Shown piece by piece: positions 18,271 through 29,367 of a stretch of 64,000 nt of DNA. The position numbers and the translations under genes are program-made. The notes under the pieces are model-generated. The model was not told the origin of the DNA. It searched no databases and was given only the letters and a program-made list of their open reading frames with translations. The stretch covers positions 4,440,001 through 4,504,000 of the forward strand of contig NZ_CP019947.1 in the NCBI RefSeq assembly GCF_002025205.1, written 5' to 3'. This stretch comes from Pseudomonas sp. CC6-YY-74 (lineage in GTDB: Bacteria; Pseudomonadota; Gammaproteobacteria; Pseudomonadales; Pseudomonadaceae). Position 1 is the first letter of the stretch, and each line of letters begins with the position of its first letter.

Positions 18271-19065
18271 TCAGCGCCCCGAAATCACGCTGATTCGCCC
18301 CAGCAGCGGCAGGCGCGTCAGTTGCCGGCTCAGCGGTGCACTGATGCGCTCCAGCCAGGCGCTGGCCGCGCAGGCGAAGGGGGTATAGCAGCCCCATGCC
18401 AGCGCCAGCAGGCTGAGGAACACCCCGCCAACCAGCGCGTCCGAAGCCCAATGGGCGCCAGCGACCAGGCGTGGCAGCATGAACAGCACGGCCATGCTCC
18501 AGACCAGTAGCAGCTTCCAACCGCGGGCGAAGAAACTCATGAACAGCGCCCAGAGCAGCAGCACCGAGGCGTGGTCGCCGGGGAAGCTGCGGCTGGCGCT
18601 GTCTTTCATGTCCCAGCGCTCTGCCCAGGCGGGGAACAGTTCGGTCAGGCGCGCGCTGCCTTCTACCACCAGTGAGGCGCTCGGCCGTTGCCAGTCCATC
18701 AGTTTGACCAGATCGGCGAAACCGACGCGTATCAGCAGCATTACCAGCAGGACGGCGAAAAAGGCGAACAGCGCTCGGCGCACCTGGGCACCGCTGAATA
18801 CCAGGTCGGCCTTGAGCATCACTGCCAGCATCAGCAGGCCGACGCCCATATCCGTCGGGCGCATGCTGCCGATGGCCCAGATGTGCGCCCACAGACCGGC
18901 CGCGTGCACCGGTTCGTTGAGCAGGGCGAACAGTAGCAGGTCGAGTCGATCCCACAGTTGGCGGGTTGGCTGCCACAGCCAGCTGGCGAGCAGCAGCATG
19001 GCGCTAATGTGGCAGATCAGCAGGGGGCGCAGGCGCCATTGGCTGTTGACGAAAGTGCAGGGCAT
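18271..19065 (-). CDS. PAP2-family membrane phosphatase
   Basis: This protein of about 264 residues has several membrane segments and the phosphatase motifs of type 2 phosphatidic-acid phosphatases: QRPSAS near residue 135, SRSFPGDHAS near residue 170 and RLVAGAHWASD near residue 215. The catalytic histidines of the last two motifs are present. The ATG at 19065 was chosen because AAGGAGCGGTAGC precedes it and the longer frame has no site. The length and layout resemble lipid A or undecaprenyl pyrophosphate phosphatases/transferases, but the sequence alone does not choose between these substrates. It is convergent with ald. Confidence 0.85.
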   Translation of the reverse strand: MPCTFVNSQWRLRPLLICHISAMLLLASWLWQPTRQLWDRLDLLLFALLNEPVHAAGLWAHIWAIGSMRPTDMGVGLLMLAVMLKADLVFSGAQVRRALFAFFAVLLVMLLIRVGFADLVKLMDWQRPSASLVVEGSARLTELFPAWAERWDMKDSASRSFPGDHASVLLLWALFMSFFARGWKLLLVWSMAVLFMLPRLVAGAHWASDALVGGVFLSLLALAWGCYTPFACAASAWLERISAPLSRQLTRLPLLGRISVISGR

Positions 19066-19287
19066 GCTACCGCTCCTTGGTGGAAATAATGGTGTGCCTT
19101 CCCAGGCGGCGCGCATTGTAGGGGAGCTGGTTGGGGTTTGCATGTGACCTGAGCCGCAAATCCCCCCGAAGATTGATCGTCAATCGGCAAGCCCGTGGCG
19201 GTCATTCGGCGTGCGGTCCTTGGTTAGCGCGGCATTTGTGCATAAAATCGCCTGATTTTCGCAGTTCCCCTTGCAGGCGAGCCCGCT

Positions 19288-20175
19288 ATGCCCGATTTCA
19301 CCCAACGCTTTCTGTTCGACGACACCGACATTCGCGGCGAGTTGGTCGTCCTGGGCGAGAGCTACCAGCACGTGCTGGCCAAACATGAATACCCGCAGCC
19401 GGTCGCGCAATTGCTTGGCGAGCTGATGGCCGCTGCATCCTTGCTGGTTGGCACCCTGAAGTTCGACGGCCTGCTGATTTTGCAGGCGCGCTCCTCGGGT
19501 GCGCTGCCGTTATTGATGGTCGAATGCTCCAGCGCCGGCGAACTGCGCGGGATCGCCCGCTACCAGGCCGAACAGATCAGTGCCGATGCCGGCCTGGCCG
19601 AGCTGATGCCCGATGGTGTGCTGGCGATGACCATCGACCCCGCCCAGGGGCAGCGCTATCAAGGCATCGTCGACCTGGACGGCGCCACGTTGAGCGATTG
19701 CCTGACCAACTATTTCACCACGTCAGAGCAACTGGCCACCCGCTTCTGGCTGTGTGCCGACGGTCAGCGCGCGCGCGGCCTGCTGCTCCAGCAGTTGCCC
19801 GCCGATCGACTGCACGATCCGGAAGAGCGCGAGGCCAGCTGGCAGCATGCGGCGACCCTGGCCGGCACCCTGACCCACGAAGAACTGCTCGGCCTGGACA
19901 ATGAAACCCTGCTGCACCGTCTCTATCATGAAGAGTCGCTGCGCCTGTTCGAGCCGCGTGCGCTGCAGTTTCGTTGCAGCTGCTCGCGTGAACGTTCGGC
20001 CAATGCGCTGGTCAGTTTAGGTCAGGCCGATGCCGAGCTGCTGCTGAGCGAACATGCCGGCCAGGTGGTGATCGATTGCCAGTTCTGCAACCAGCGCTAC
20101 GCGTTTGACGCGGCCGACATCGTCCAGCTATTCATCGGCGGCGGCAGCGCAGGGCCTGCGGACACGCTGCATTGA
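19288..20175 (+). CDS. hslO: Redox-regulated chaperone Hsp33
   Basis: This 295-residue protein is full length for Hsp33, a cytosolic holdase activated by oxidation. The N-terminal folding domain begins QRFLFDDTDIRGELV. The C-terminal redox switch has the four zinc cysteines as CSC (RCSCSRERS, near residue 232) and CQFC (near residue 265), all intact. The gene lies 158 bases before pckA in the same orientation, an arrangement conserved in Pseudomonas; whether the two share a transcript is not clear. Confidence 0.97.
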   Translation: MPDFTQRFLFDDTDIRGELVVLGESYQHVLAKHEYPQPVAQLLGELMAAASLLVGTLKFDGLLILQARSSGALPLLMVECSSAGELRGIARYQAEQISADAGLAELMPDGVLAMTIDPAQGQRYQGIVDLDGATLSDCLTNYFTTSEQLATRFWLCADGQRARGLLLQQLPADRLHDPEEREASWQHAATLAGTLTHEELLGLDNETLLHRLYHEESLRLFEPRALQFRCSCSRERSANALVSLGQADAELLLSEHAGQVVIDCQFCNQRYAFDAADIVQLFIGGGSAGPADTLH

Positions 20176-20333
20176 CGCCGATAGTTTGCGCCTATCGATC
20201 CCTTGGCGGGTCGAGTGCTGCCAAGGGACGGGCTTTCTGGCATAATCCCGGCACTTTTTTCTCGCTGTAGTAGTGTCTTTGCTTTTACTACAAACCGTTT
20301 GGAAACTCGGCCCTTTGGCCGACGGGGACCCTC

Positions 20334-21875
20334 ATGACGCAAGCTAACAACGCCGTGTACACCGACATCAGCGCTGCACAACTGGTCGAAGAAGCCATTC
20401 GCCGCGGTGAGGGCGAACTGGCTGCCAGTGGCGCCCTGGTCGTCCGTACCGGCCACCGCACTGGTCGTTCGCCGGCTGATCGCTTTATCGTGCAGGAGCC
20501 GAGCACCGAGGCGAAAATCGCCTGGGGCGCGATCAACCGCCCGTTCCCAGCCGACAAGTTCGATGCCCTGTGGGATCGCGTCGAGGCGTTCAGTCGTGAT
20601 CAGGACTCCTTCGTTTCCCACGTGCATGTAGGCTCCGCCGAGGAACACTCCCTGGCAGTCAAGATGACCACCGCCACGGCCTGGCAGAACCTGTTCGGCC
20701 GTCAGCTGTTCATCAACCCCGAGACTTACAACCAAGCCGGCAAGGACGAGTGGACGGTGCTCAACGTGGCCAACTTCGAGTGCGTGCCCGAGCGTGACGG
20801 CACCAACTCCGACGGCTGCGTGATCATCAACTTCGCCGCCAAGAAGGTTCTGCTGGCCGGCATGCGTTACGCCGGTGAGATGAAGAAAGCCATGTTCTCG
20901 GTGCAGAACTTCCTGCTCCCGGAAAAAGACGTGCTGCCGATGCACTGCGCCGCCAACATCGGCGAAGAGGGCGATGTGACCCTGTTCTTCGGCCTGTCCG
21001 GCACTGGCAAGACCACCCTGTCGGCCGACGAGTCGCGCTACCTGATCGGCGATGACGAACACGGCTGGGGCGAGGGCGTGGTGTTCAACATCGAGGGCGG
21101 TTGCTATGCCAAGTGCATCGACCTGTCCGAGAAGAACGAACCGGTAATCTGGAAAGCCATCCAGTTCGGTACCGTGCTGGAAAACGTCGTCCTCGACGAC
21201 GAGCGCGTGCCGGATTACACCGATGACAGCCTGACCCAGAACAGCCGCGCCGCCTACCCGCTGGAGTTCGTCGAGAAGCGCAGCGAGAAGAACCTCGGCG
21301 GCGAGCCGAACGCGGTGATCTTCCTGACCTGCGACCTGACCGGCGTGCTGCCGCCAGTGTCGATCCTCAGCGAAGAGCAGGCGGCCTACCACTTCCTGTC
21401 TGGTTACACCGCGCTGGTCGGTTCCACCGAGATGGGCAGCGGCAGCGGCATCAAGTCGACCTTCTCCACCTGCTTCGGCGCGCCGTTCTTCCCGCGCCCG
21501 GCTGGCGAATACGCCGAATTGCTGATCAAGCGCATTCGCGGCTTCAACTCCAAGGTCTACCTGGTCAACACCGGCTGGACCGGCGGCGGCTACGGCGTCG
21601 GCAAGCGCTTCAATATTCCGACTACCCGTGGCGTGATTGCCGCGATCCAGAGCGGCGCGCTGATCGGCACCGAGACCGAGCAACTGCCGATCATCAACCT
21701 CAGCGTGCCGACGTCGGTACCGGGCGTCGAAACCAGCCTGCTCAACCCACGCAACACCTGGGCAGACCAGAACGGCTACGACGAAGCAGCCAAAGGCCTG
21801 GCCAAGCTGTTCGTCGAAAACTTCAAGAAGTTCGATGTCAGCGACGCCATCAAGCAGGCCGGCCCGCAGCTCTAA
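20334..21875 (+). CDS. pckA: Phosphoenolpyruvate carboxykinase (ATP)
   Basis: This 513-residue protein is full length for the ATP-type enzyme that converts oxaloacetate to PEP in gluconeogenesis. The substrate-site segment RTGHRTGRSPADRFIV is near residue 40. The P-loop GLSGTGKTTLSADE is near residue 220, followed by the metal-binding GDDEHGW segment. GAPFFPRPA and TGWTGGGYGVGKR are also present. A clear terminator follows. Growth on organic acids, typical of pseudomonads, depends on this step. Confidence 0.98.
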   Translation: MTQANNAVYTDISAAQLVEEAIRRGEGELAASGALVVRTGHRTGRSPADRFIVQEPSTEAKIAWGAINRPFPADKFDALWDRVEAFSRDQDSFVSHVHVGSAEEHSLAVKMTTATAWQNLFGRQLFINPETYNQAGKDEWTVLNVANFECVPERDGTNSDGCVIINFAAKKVLLAGMRYAGEMKKAMFSVQNFLLPEKDVLPMHCAANIGEEGDVTLFFGLSGTGKTTLSADESRYLIGDDEHGWGEGVVFNIEGGCYAKCIDLSEKNEPVIWKAIQFGTVLENVVLDDERVPDYTDDSLTQNSRAAYPLEFVEKRSEKNLGGEPNAVIFLTCDLTGVLPPVSILSEEQAAYHFLSGYTALVGSTEMGSGSGIKSTFSTCFGAPFFPRPAGEYAELLIKRIRGFNSKVYLVNTGWTGGGYGVGKRFNIPTTRGVIAAIQSGALIGTETEQLPIINLSVPTSVPGVETSLLNPRNTWADQNGYDEAAKGLAKLFVENFKKFDVSDAIKQAGPQL

Positions 21876-21898
21876 GCTGCAGCGCGCCCTGCGACAGA

Positions 21899-21921
21899 GC
21901 CGCCTTCGGGCGGCTTTTTCG
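21899..21921 (+). terminator. Rho-independent terminator after pckA
   Basis: GCCGCC-TTCG-GGCGGC forms a stable tetraloop hairpin followed by TTTTTCG, 23 bases after the pckA stop. Confidence 0.93.
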
Positions 21922-22070
21922 TTATGCCGATTAGGTGCTGCGTGGTCGCGAGCAAACCGCCGCCGATTCTTCTGCCCCCAGGCATTGTGGTGCGCACGGC
22001 GCACCCTACCCAAGGCACCTTCACCGCGATATGGTCACAGGCCATCCAGCGGTCAACGGAGTGACAGCTC

Positions 22071-23999
<1,929 letters not shown>

Positions 24000-24079
24000 T
24001 CAGGTGACGGCTTGAGGGCGCATAACGGCCCGGTTCTCGAGCGAGCAGTTGCCGAGGCCTGGCCGGATCGGCAGGCCGC

Positions 24080-24988
24080 TTAAGGGATTTTGTAGCTGTC
24101 GGGTATCTCAAGCGCCACGAAGTGGCGCATATGCTCCAAAAAGCCTTGATGAAATTTAGACAGCCGAGCTTGGGTGGGAATCAGCATGCTGAAATCCATC
24201 TCGATCACCGGCTCGAAGGCACGAAACAGCACGCCGCTTCCCCGGTATTCGAGCGCGCTGATGGCATCCACCAGGGCGACCCCGGCGCCCTGCTCGACAA
24301 ACATGCACATGGGGATCGACAACTGGGTCTCCAGGCGCAGTTCACGCTGCACGTCATGGGCGGCGAAAATCGCGTCTATATGCTGGCGCGAGGCAATCGC
24401 CTGCGGGTAGGAGATGAAGGCTTCACCCTCCAGGTCTTCGGGCACTATCAGTGCCTTGTCTTGTAGCCGGTGACCGACCGGCAAGGCGCACAGCAGGCGC
24501 GATTTCAGCAGCTTCTCGCTGCGCGGGCTGGGGTAGGTATTGGGTTGCACGATAAAACCCAGGTCGCAGCGCTGGCCCACCACCAGGTCCACCACTTCGC
24601 GTGACGACTGCACCACCAGGGTGATCTGCGCCTGCTCGTGCGCTTTGAGAAAAGCGCTGATCGCCCGCGGCAGAAAGGACAGTCCCAACGCTGGCGCGCA
24701 GGCGATATGCAGCGAGCCGCGGGTGAGGTTGCCGATTTCCCGGGCGGTGCGGGCGATGCGCTCCACCCCCAGCAGCGAGCGCTGCACTTCTTCGTACAGC
24801 ACCAGCGCTTCCGGGGTGGGCTGCAGACGGCCTTTGGTCCGTTCGAACAGGGCGAAGCCGATGTCCTCCTCCAGCGCGCCGATCAGCCGGGTCGCCGCCG
24901 GCTGGGAGATGTGCAGCATCTCGGCGGCGCGGGTGACGGTCTGCCCGAGGATGACCGCACGAAAGGCTTCCAATTGACGCAGATTCAT
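24080..24988 (-). CDS. LysR-family regulator, divergent from the oxidase operon
   Basis: This 302-residue protein has an N-terminal winged helix-turn-helix (MNLRQLEAFRAVILGQTVTRAAEMLHISQPAATR) in residues 1-60 and a periplasmic-binding-fold sensor domain in residues 90-295. The ATG at 24988 gives the family-standard MNLRQLEAF start; a longer frame to 25198 runs into the divergent gene and was rejected. It faces the FAD oxidase operon across 157 bases, the classic arrangement in which a LysR protein controls the neighbouring catabolic operon in response to its substrate. The effector is not known; an opine or basic amino acid is inferred from the operon. Confidence 0.88.
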   Translation of the reverse strand: MNLRQLEAFRAVILGQTVTRAAEMLHISQPAATRLIGALEEDIGFALFERTKGRLQPTPEALVLYEEVQRSLLGVERIARTAREIGNLTRGSLHIACAPALGLSFLPRAISAFLKAHEQAQITLVVQSSREVVDLVVGQRCDLGFIVQPNTYPSPRSEKLLKSRLLCALPVGHRLQDKALIVPEDLEGEAFISYPQAIASRQHIDAIFAAHDVQRELRLETQLSIPMCMFVEQGAGVALVDAISALEYRGSGVLFRAFEPVIEMDFSMLIPTQARLSKFHQGFLEHMRHFVALEIPDSYKIP

Positions 24989-25145
24989 CCGCCGCAACCC
25001 CATAACAAAAAGACATAGTCTTGCCAAAATAAAGCATTTTTCATCGCCGCATAAGCGCCCTAGGATCAATCTCATCTTCAGCGACAAGGCAGTCTGACTG
25101 AATCCCGACACAAGCGCGGGAGTAATCCTGACTGAGGCGCACCCT
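24989..25145. promoter_or_regulatory. Divergent promoter region of the LysR/oxidase operon
   Basis: This 157-bp gap is the only non-coding DNA between the divergent starts. It contains an A/T-richer core (AAAATAAAGCATTTTTCAT, near 25026-25044) within GC-rich surroundings. A LysR target is expected here, but no single site could be picked out with confidence. Confidence 0.45.
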
Positions 25146-26270
25146 ATGCAGAAAACTGAGATCATGGTCGTTGGCGGCGGTTTGCTCGGCATGGCCATCG
25201 CCTACGGCCTGGCTCGCCTGGGGCGCCAGGTCAGCGTGCTGGACGAGGGCGACACGGCCTTGCGCGCGGCACGCGGCAACTTCGGCCTGCTCTGGGTACA
25301 AGGCAAAGGCTACGGCATGCCGGCTTATGCGCAGTGGACCCTGCAATCGGTGGCGCTGTGGCCGCAGCTGGCGCGCATGCTGCTGGACGACACCGGCATC
25401 GAGGTGCAACTGCGCCAGCCCGGCGGCTTTCAGCTGTGCCTGTCCGATGCGGAAATGGCCGAAGAAAGCCGTCGTCTGTGCTGGCTCAACGAGGCACTGG
25501 AGGGCGACTATCCCTTCGAACTGCTCGACCCTGCCGCCCTGCGCAAGCGCCTGCCCGGTGTCGGTGCGCAGGTGGTGGGCGCCTGCTATTCGCCGCTGGA
25601 TGGCCACGTTAATCCGCTCAAGTTGTTGCGTGCCCTGCATGCTGGCTGTCACCAGCGCGGCGTGCAGCTACTCAATGGCCGCCGAGTCAGTGGCATCGCG
25701 CCACACGGCGAGGGCTTCGAGGTTGCCAGCGGCGATCAGCGTTGGCACAGCGAGCGCCTGGTGCTGGCGGCCGGACTGGGCAACCGCGAGCTCGGCGCTT
25801 TGCTGGGCCAGCCGGTACCGGTGCAGCCCAGTCGCGGGCAGATCCTGGTGACCGAACGCCTCGAGCCGTTCCTGCACTACCCCACCAGTACCGTCCGCCA
25901 GACCGACGAAGGCACCGTGCAGCTGGGCGATTCGGCGGAGTCGGTGGGCTTCGACGACGGCACCAGTAGCGCGGTCATGGCCGATATTGCCGGGCGGGCG
26001 GTGCGCTGTTTCCCGCGCCTGGCGAATGTGCGTCTGGTGCGCGCCTGGGGCGCGTTGCGGGTGTTGAGCCCGGATGGCGCGCCTATCTATCAGGCCCTGC
26101 CCGGCGCACCGGGCGCCAGCGTGCTGTCCTGCCACAGCGGCGTGACCCTGGCCGCCGCGCACGCCCTGCGCTTGGCGCCCTGGATCGCCGGTGAACAGGC
26201 ATTGGCGGAGATCAGCCCCTTCGGTCTGCACCGTTTCGCCGCCTCTGCCGAGGTGCGTCATGCCAGCTGA
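25146..26270 (+). CDS. FAD-dependent oxidoreductase (DAO type), oxidase beta-like subunit
   Basis: This 374-residue protein belongs to the D-amino-acid/glycine oxidase-like FAD family. The dinucleotide motif VVGGGLLGMAIAYGLARLG is at residues 9-27, and a second FAD-contact region near residue 325 includes RVLSPDGAPIY. It is the first gene of an operon whose next two genes encode a [2Fe-2S] protein and a larger FAD/[2Fe-2S] protein. That three-part makeup matches octopine/nopaline oxidases (Oox/Nox), D-hydroxyproline dehydrogenase and hydrogen cyanide synthase (HcnABC). The gene set around it favours an amine or opine oxidase over HcnC. The substrate is inferred, not shown. Confidence 0.88.
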   Translation: MQKTEIMVVGGGLLGMAIAYGLARLGRQVSVLDEGDTALRAARGNFGLLWVQGKGYGMPAYAQWTLQSVALWPQLARMLLDDTGIEVQLRQPGGFQLCLSDAEMAEESRRLCWLNEALEGDYPFELLDPAALRKRLPGVGAQVVGACYSPLDGHVNPLKLLRALHAGCHQRGVQLLNGRRVSGIAPHGEGFEVASGDQRWHSERLVLAAGLGNRELGALLGQPVPVQPSRGQILVTERLEPFLHYPTSTVRQTDEGTVQLGDSAESVGFDDGTSSAVMADIAGRAVRCFPRLANVRLVRAWGALRVLSPDGAPIYQALPGAPGASVLSCHSGVTLAAAHALRLAPWIAGEQALAEISPFGLHRFAASAEVRHAS

Positions 26271-26601
26271 CAGCCTGTTCCGCCAACTGCCCACCGCCGC
26301 TGGGTTGCTCAGTATCGAGTTCGATGGCCAAGCCTTACAGGTGCCGGCCGGCGTCTCGCTGGCGGCCGCCTTGCTCGCCGGCGGCGTGCGCCATACCCGC
26401 AGCACCCCGGTGAGCGGCAGCCCGCGCGCGGCCTACTGCATGATGGGCGTGTGCTTCGAATGCCTGGTCGAGGTGGACGGCATGCCCAACTGCCAGGCCT
26501 GCCTATTGCCAGTCTCACCCGGCATGCGTGTGCGCAGCCAGCGCGGGGCCCGTAGCCTGAGCCCGGCGCCCGCGCTGGAGGAGCACCACGATGACGCTTG
26601 A
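26260..26601 (+). CDS. Small [2Fe-2S] protein, oxidase gamma-like subunit
   Basis: This 113-residue protein resembles HcnA and the ferredoxin-like small subunits of opine and hydroxyproline oxidases. The beta-grasp core begins LSIEFDGQALQVPAG. The cluster cysteines are in YCMMGVCFECLVEVDG and MPNCQAC, giving four cysteines in a plant-ferredoxin-like pattern. The ATG at 26260 overlaps the stop of the upstream FAD subunit, and its own end overlaps the next start, so all three are likely translationally coupled. Its role is to pass electrons between the two flavin subunits. Confidence 0.87.
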   Translation: MPADSLFRQLPTAAGLLSIEFDGQALQVPAGVSLAAALLAGGVRHTRSTPVSGSPRAAYCMMGVCFECLVEVDGMPNCQACLLPVSPGMRVRSQRGARSLSPAPALEEHHDDA

Positions 26602-27997
26602 ATCCGTCGACCTGCTGATCATCGGCGCCGGCCCGGCCGGCATGAGTGCGGCGCTCGAGGCGCGCCGCCATGGCCTGAGCGTGACGCTGCTGGACGAGCA
26701 ACGCTCACCCGGCGGACAGATCTACCGCAACATCGACGGCAGCGACCCGCCGCGCCTGGCGATACTCGGTGCGGATTACCAGGCCGGCGCGAGCCTGAGC
26801 GCTGCCTTCATGGCCTGCGGCGCGCGCTACATCGGCGGCGCCGCGGTGTGGCAAGTCACCGCGCAGAAGCAGGTGCACTACCTGCTCGACGGCCGCGCCT
26901 ATGTGCTGCAGGCGCGGCGCTTGCTGATCGCCACCGGCGCCTATGAGCGGCCCATGCCGATTCCCGGTTGGACCCTGCCCGGAGTGATGACCGCCGGTGC
27001 CGGGCAGATCCTGCTGAAAAATGCCGCGCTGTTACCCAGCGGCCCGGTGGTGCTGGCCGGCTGCGGCCCACTGCTCTATCTGTTGGCCGTGCAGTACCTG
27101 CGCGCCGGCGTTGCGCTGGCGGCGCTGGTCGATACCAGCAGCCACGCCGCTGCGCTACGCGCCTGGCGCCAGCTGCCGGGCGCCTTGCGCGGCTGGCGTG
27201 ACCTGCTCAAGGGCCTGTCGTTGCTGGCCAGCCTGCGCCGCGCCGGCGTGGCGCATTACCGCGGCGCGCGTCATCTGGCGATTGAGGGCGAAGAGCAGGC
27301 CGCGGCCTTGCGTTTCAGCAGTGGCGGCAGCGAGCGACGCATTCCGGCGAGCTTGATCCTGTTGCACCAAGGGGTGGTGCCGAACACCCAGATCAGCTGG
27401 TCGCTGCGCCTGCAGCACCACTGGAGCAACCAACAACTGTGCTGGAGCGCCGAGCGCGACGCCTGGGGCGAAACCAGCCTGGCGGGCATTTTCATCGCCG
27501 GTGACGGCGGTGCCATTGGCGGTGCGCTGGCGGCGCAGCAGCAGGGCCGGATCGCCGCCCTGGCCATCGCCGGGCAGTTGCAACGCCTCCCTGCGCCTGC
27601 CATCGAGGCACTCGCCAAGCCCTACCGCCGCGCCCTGGCCCGGCAACTCGCCGCGCGGCCCTTGATCGACGCCCTGTACCGCCCACCACTGGAACACCGC
27701 GTACCGGCGGATGCCGTCATTGTCTGCCGCTGCGAGGAAGTCAGCGCCAGCGACATACGCCAGCATGTCGACCTCGGTTGCCTCGGCCCCAACCAGACCA
27801 AGGCCTTCGGTCGCTGCGGCATGGGCCCCTGCCAGGGACGCCTGTGCGGCCTGAGCGTGACCGAAGTGATCGCCGAACGGCGTGGCGTCCCCCCCGAGCA
27901 GGTCGGCTACTACCGCATCCGTTCGCCCTTGAAACCCATCACCCTCGCGCAATTGGCCAACGAGCCCACGGCCAGCGCCCCTCAGGAGTTCGTATGA
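26591..27997 (+). CDS. FAD/[2Fe-2S] oxidoreductase, oxidase alpha-like subunit
   Basis: This 468-residue protein has an N-terminal FAD motif (LLIIGAGPAGMSAALEARR) and a middle pyridine-nucleotide-like domain (VVLAGCGPLLYLLAVQYL, near residue 155). A C-terminal BFD-like domain has cluster cysteines in VICRCEEVS and FGRCGMGPCQGRLCG. The layout is that of OoxA/NoxA, HcnB and the alpha subunit of D-hydroxyproline dehydrogenase. Overlaps of 11 bases with the upstream gene and 4 bases (ATGA) with the downstream RidA gene indicate one tightly coupled operon. Which acceptor receives the electrons is unknown. Confidence 0.88.
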   Translation: MTLESVDLLIIGAGPAGMSAALEARRHGLSVTLLDEQRSPGGQIYRNIDGSDPPRLAILGADYQAGASLSAAFMACGARYIGGAAVWQVTAQKQVHYLLDGRAYVLQARRLLIATGAYERPMPIPGWTLPGVMTAGAGQILLKNAALLPSGPVVLAGCGPLLYLLAVQYLRAGVALAALVDTSSHAAALRAWRQLPGALRGWRDLLKGLSLLASLRRAGVAHYRGARHLAIEGEEQAAALRFSSGGSERRIPASLILLHQGVVPNTQISWSLRLQHHWSNQQLCWSAERDAWGETSLAGIFIAGDGGAIGGALAAQQQGRIAALAIAGQLQRLPAPAIEALAKPYRRALARQLAARPLIDALYRPPLEHRVPADAVIVCRCEEVSASDIRQHVDLGCLGPNQTKAFGRCGMGPCQGRLCGLSVTEVIAERRGVPPEQVGYYRIRSPLKPITLAQLANEPTASAPQEFV

Positions 27998-28347
27998 ACC
28001 GCATCCAACGCATCGACAGCAATCCCCGCCTCAGCCGCGTGGTGGTGCACAACGGCGTGGCCTGGCTCAGCGGCATAGTCGCCGCCGATTGCAGTCAGGA
28101 TATTCGCGGGCAAACCCGCCAGGTGCTGCAACGCCTGGAGGAATTACTCACGGAGGTCGGCAGCGACAAAAGTCGCCTGCTCAGCGTGCAGATCTGGATG
28201 AAGGACATGCTCAGCGACTTCTCGGCGATGAACCAGCAGTGGAGCGCCTGGTTCGCCCCCGGCGAGACGCCGGCCCGCGCCACCGCCCAGGTGACCTTCG
28301 ACGATGCCGACATCCGCCTCGAGCTGATCGTCACCGCGGCGGTCTGA
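27994..28347 (+). CDS. RidA/YjgF-family imine deaminase
   Basis: This 117-residue protein matches the Rid family: NRIQRIDSNPRLSRVVVHNG at the N terminus and the FAPGETPARATAQVTF segment near residue 85, which holds the substrate-binding arginine of the RidA type. RidA enzymes hydrolyse reactive enamine/imine intermediates to keto acids. The start overlaps the previous stop by four bases. Being translated with an amine oxidase fits a role in hydrolysing the imine that oxidase releases; this is inferred from context. Confidence 0.86.
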   Translation: MNRIQRIDSNPRLSRVVVHNGVAWLSGIVAADCSQDIRGQTRQVLQRLEELLTEVGSDKSRLLSVQIWMKDMLSDFSAMNQQWSAWFAPGETPARATAQVTFDDADIRLELIVTAAV

Positions 28348-28507
28348 GCACAGCTTTACCCCAACCCGCCGGGCCCGCCCGGAGGTATGGCCAGAGTGGC
28401 CAACCAAGCGCCATGCACAGCAGTCATTCGACGTGCTGCTGCCGATAACGGGTGACTTCATTTCCTGGAGCATCCGGATTACAACAACAACGTAATTGGA
28501 GCCATCT

Positions 28508-29290
28508 ATGAATAGCTACAACACTCTCAAGACCCTCTGCCTGACGGCGCTGGTCGCATTTGCCTGCACCGCCCAGGCCGCCGACAAGCCCCTGCGCCTG
28601 GGCATCGAGGCGGCCTACCCGCCCTTCGCCTACAAGACCCCGGACAATCAGATCCAGGGTTTCGACTACGACATCGGCCAGGCGCTGTGCGCCGAGATGA
28701 AGGTCACCTGCGAATGGAAAGAGGTCGAGTTCGACGGCCTGATTCCCTCGCTCAAGGTGCGCAAGATCGACGCCGCTCTGTCGTCGGTGTCGATCACCGA
28801 GGAACGCCTGAAGTCGGTGGACTTCAGCCACAGCTACTACCGCGTCCCGGCCAAGCTGGTCGCCCGCAAAGACACTGGCATCGACAGCATCCCGGCGGAC
28901 CTCAAGGGCAAGCGCATCGGCGTGCAGCGCGCCACCAACTTCGACCGCTATGCCAGCGAATACTTCGTGCCCGCCGGCGCCGAGGTGATCCGCTATGGCA
29001 CCCAGAACGAGGTGTTCCTCGACCTGCTGGCTGGCCGCCTGGATGCCAGCCTGGCCGGCTCCATCGCCATCGAAGAAGGCCTGCTGAAGAAACCGGAAGG
29101 CAGCCCCTTTCAGTTCGTTGGCCCAAGCTTCACCGAACAGCAATATTTCGGCACAGGCGCCGGCATCGCGGTGCGCAAAAATGACCCACTGGCCGCCGAG
29201 CTGAACAAGGCCCTGGCCGCCATCCGCGCCAACGGCACCTACGACCAGATCCGCAAGAAGTACTTCGACTTTGACATCTACGGTGACTGA
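28508..29290 (+). CDS. Periplasmic basic amino acid/opine-type binding protein
   Basis: This 260-residue family 3 solute-binding protein has a signal peptide (MNSYNTLKTLCLTALVAFA through TAQA) and the mature start ADKPLRLGIEAAYPPF. FDYDIGQALCAEM and DGLIPSL segments follow, and the end is KKYFDFDIYGD, an ending shared with arginine/ornithine (AotJ/ArgT) and opine (OccT/NocT) binding proteins. TTGGAG precedes the ATG. It follows the oxidase-RidA operon by 160 bases, with a probable own promoter. No permease or ATPase gene is adjacent, so it must share membrane partners encoded elsewhere. The ligand is a prediction. Confidence 0.87.
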   Translation: MNSYNTLKTLCLTALVAFACTAQAADKPLRLGIEAAYPPFAYKTPDNQIQGFDYDIGQALCAEMKVTCEWKEVEFDGLIPSLKVRKIDAALSSVSITEERLKSVDFSHSYYRVPAKLVARKDTGIDSIPADLKGKRIGVQRATNFDRYASEYFVPAGAEVIRYGTQNEVFLDLLAGRLDASLAGSIAIEEGLLKKPEGSPFQFVGPSFTEQQYFGTGAGIAVRKNDPLAAELNKALAAIRANGTYDQIRKKYFDFDIYGD

Positions 29291-29299
29291 TTGAGTCCG

Positions 29300-29324
29300 C
29301 TCGTCGCCGCCTTGCGGCGGCGAG
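29300..29324 (+). terminator. Hairpin after the binding-protein gene
   Basis: CTCGTCGCCGCC followed closely by GCGGCGGCGAG can form a strong GC stem about 10 bases after the stop. There is no T-run, so termination is only probable. Confidence 0.45.
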
Positions 29325-29367
29325 CCTGGTCTTCGCAACAGCGTGAACCTTAACGCGGGTGGTAGCT

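Noticed and set aside
20097..22013. Minus-strand open frame of 638 codons opposite pckA
   Set aside because: Antisense of an intact pckA with the same atypical composition; no ribosome binding site.
25146..27997. Hydrogen cyanide synthase genes hcnABC
   Set aside because: The three subunit types are shared, but gene order differs (DAO-type subunit first), and RidA plus an amino acid/opine-type binding protein accompany them.
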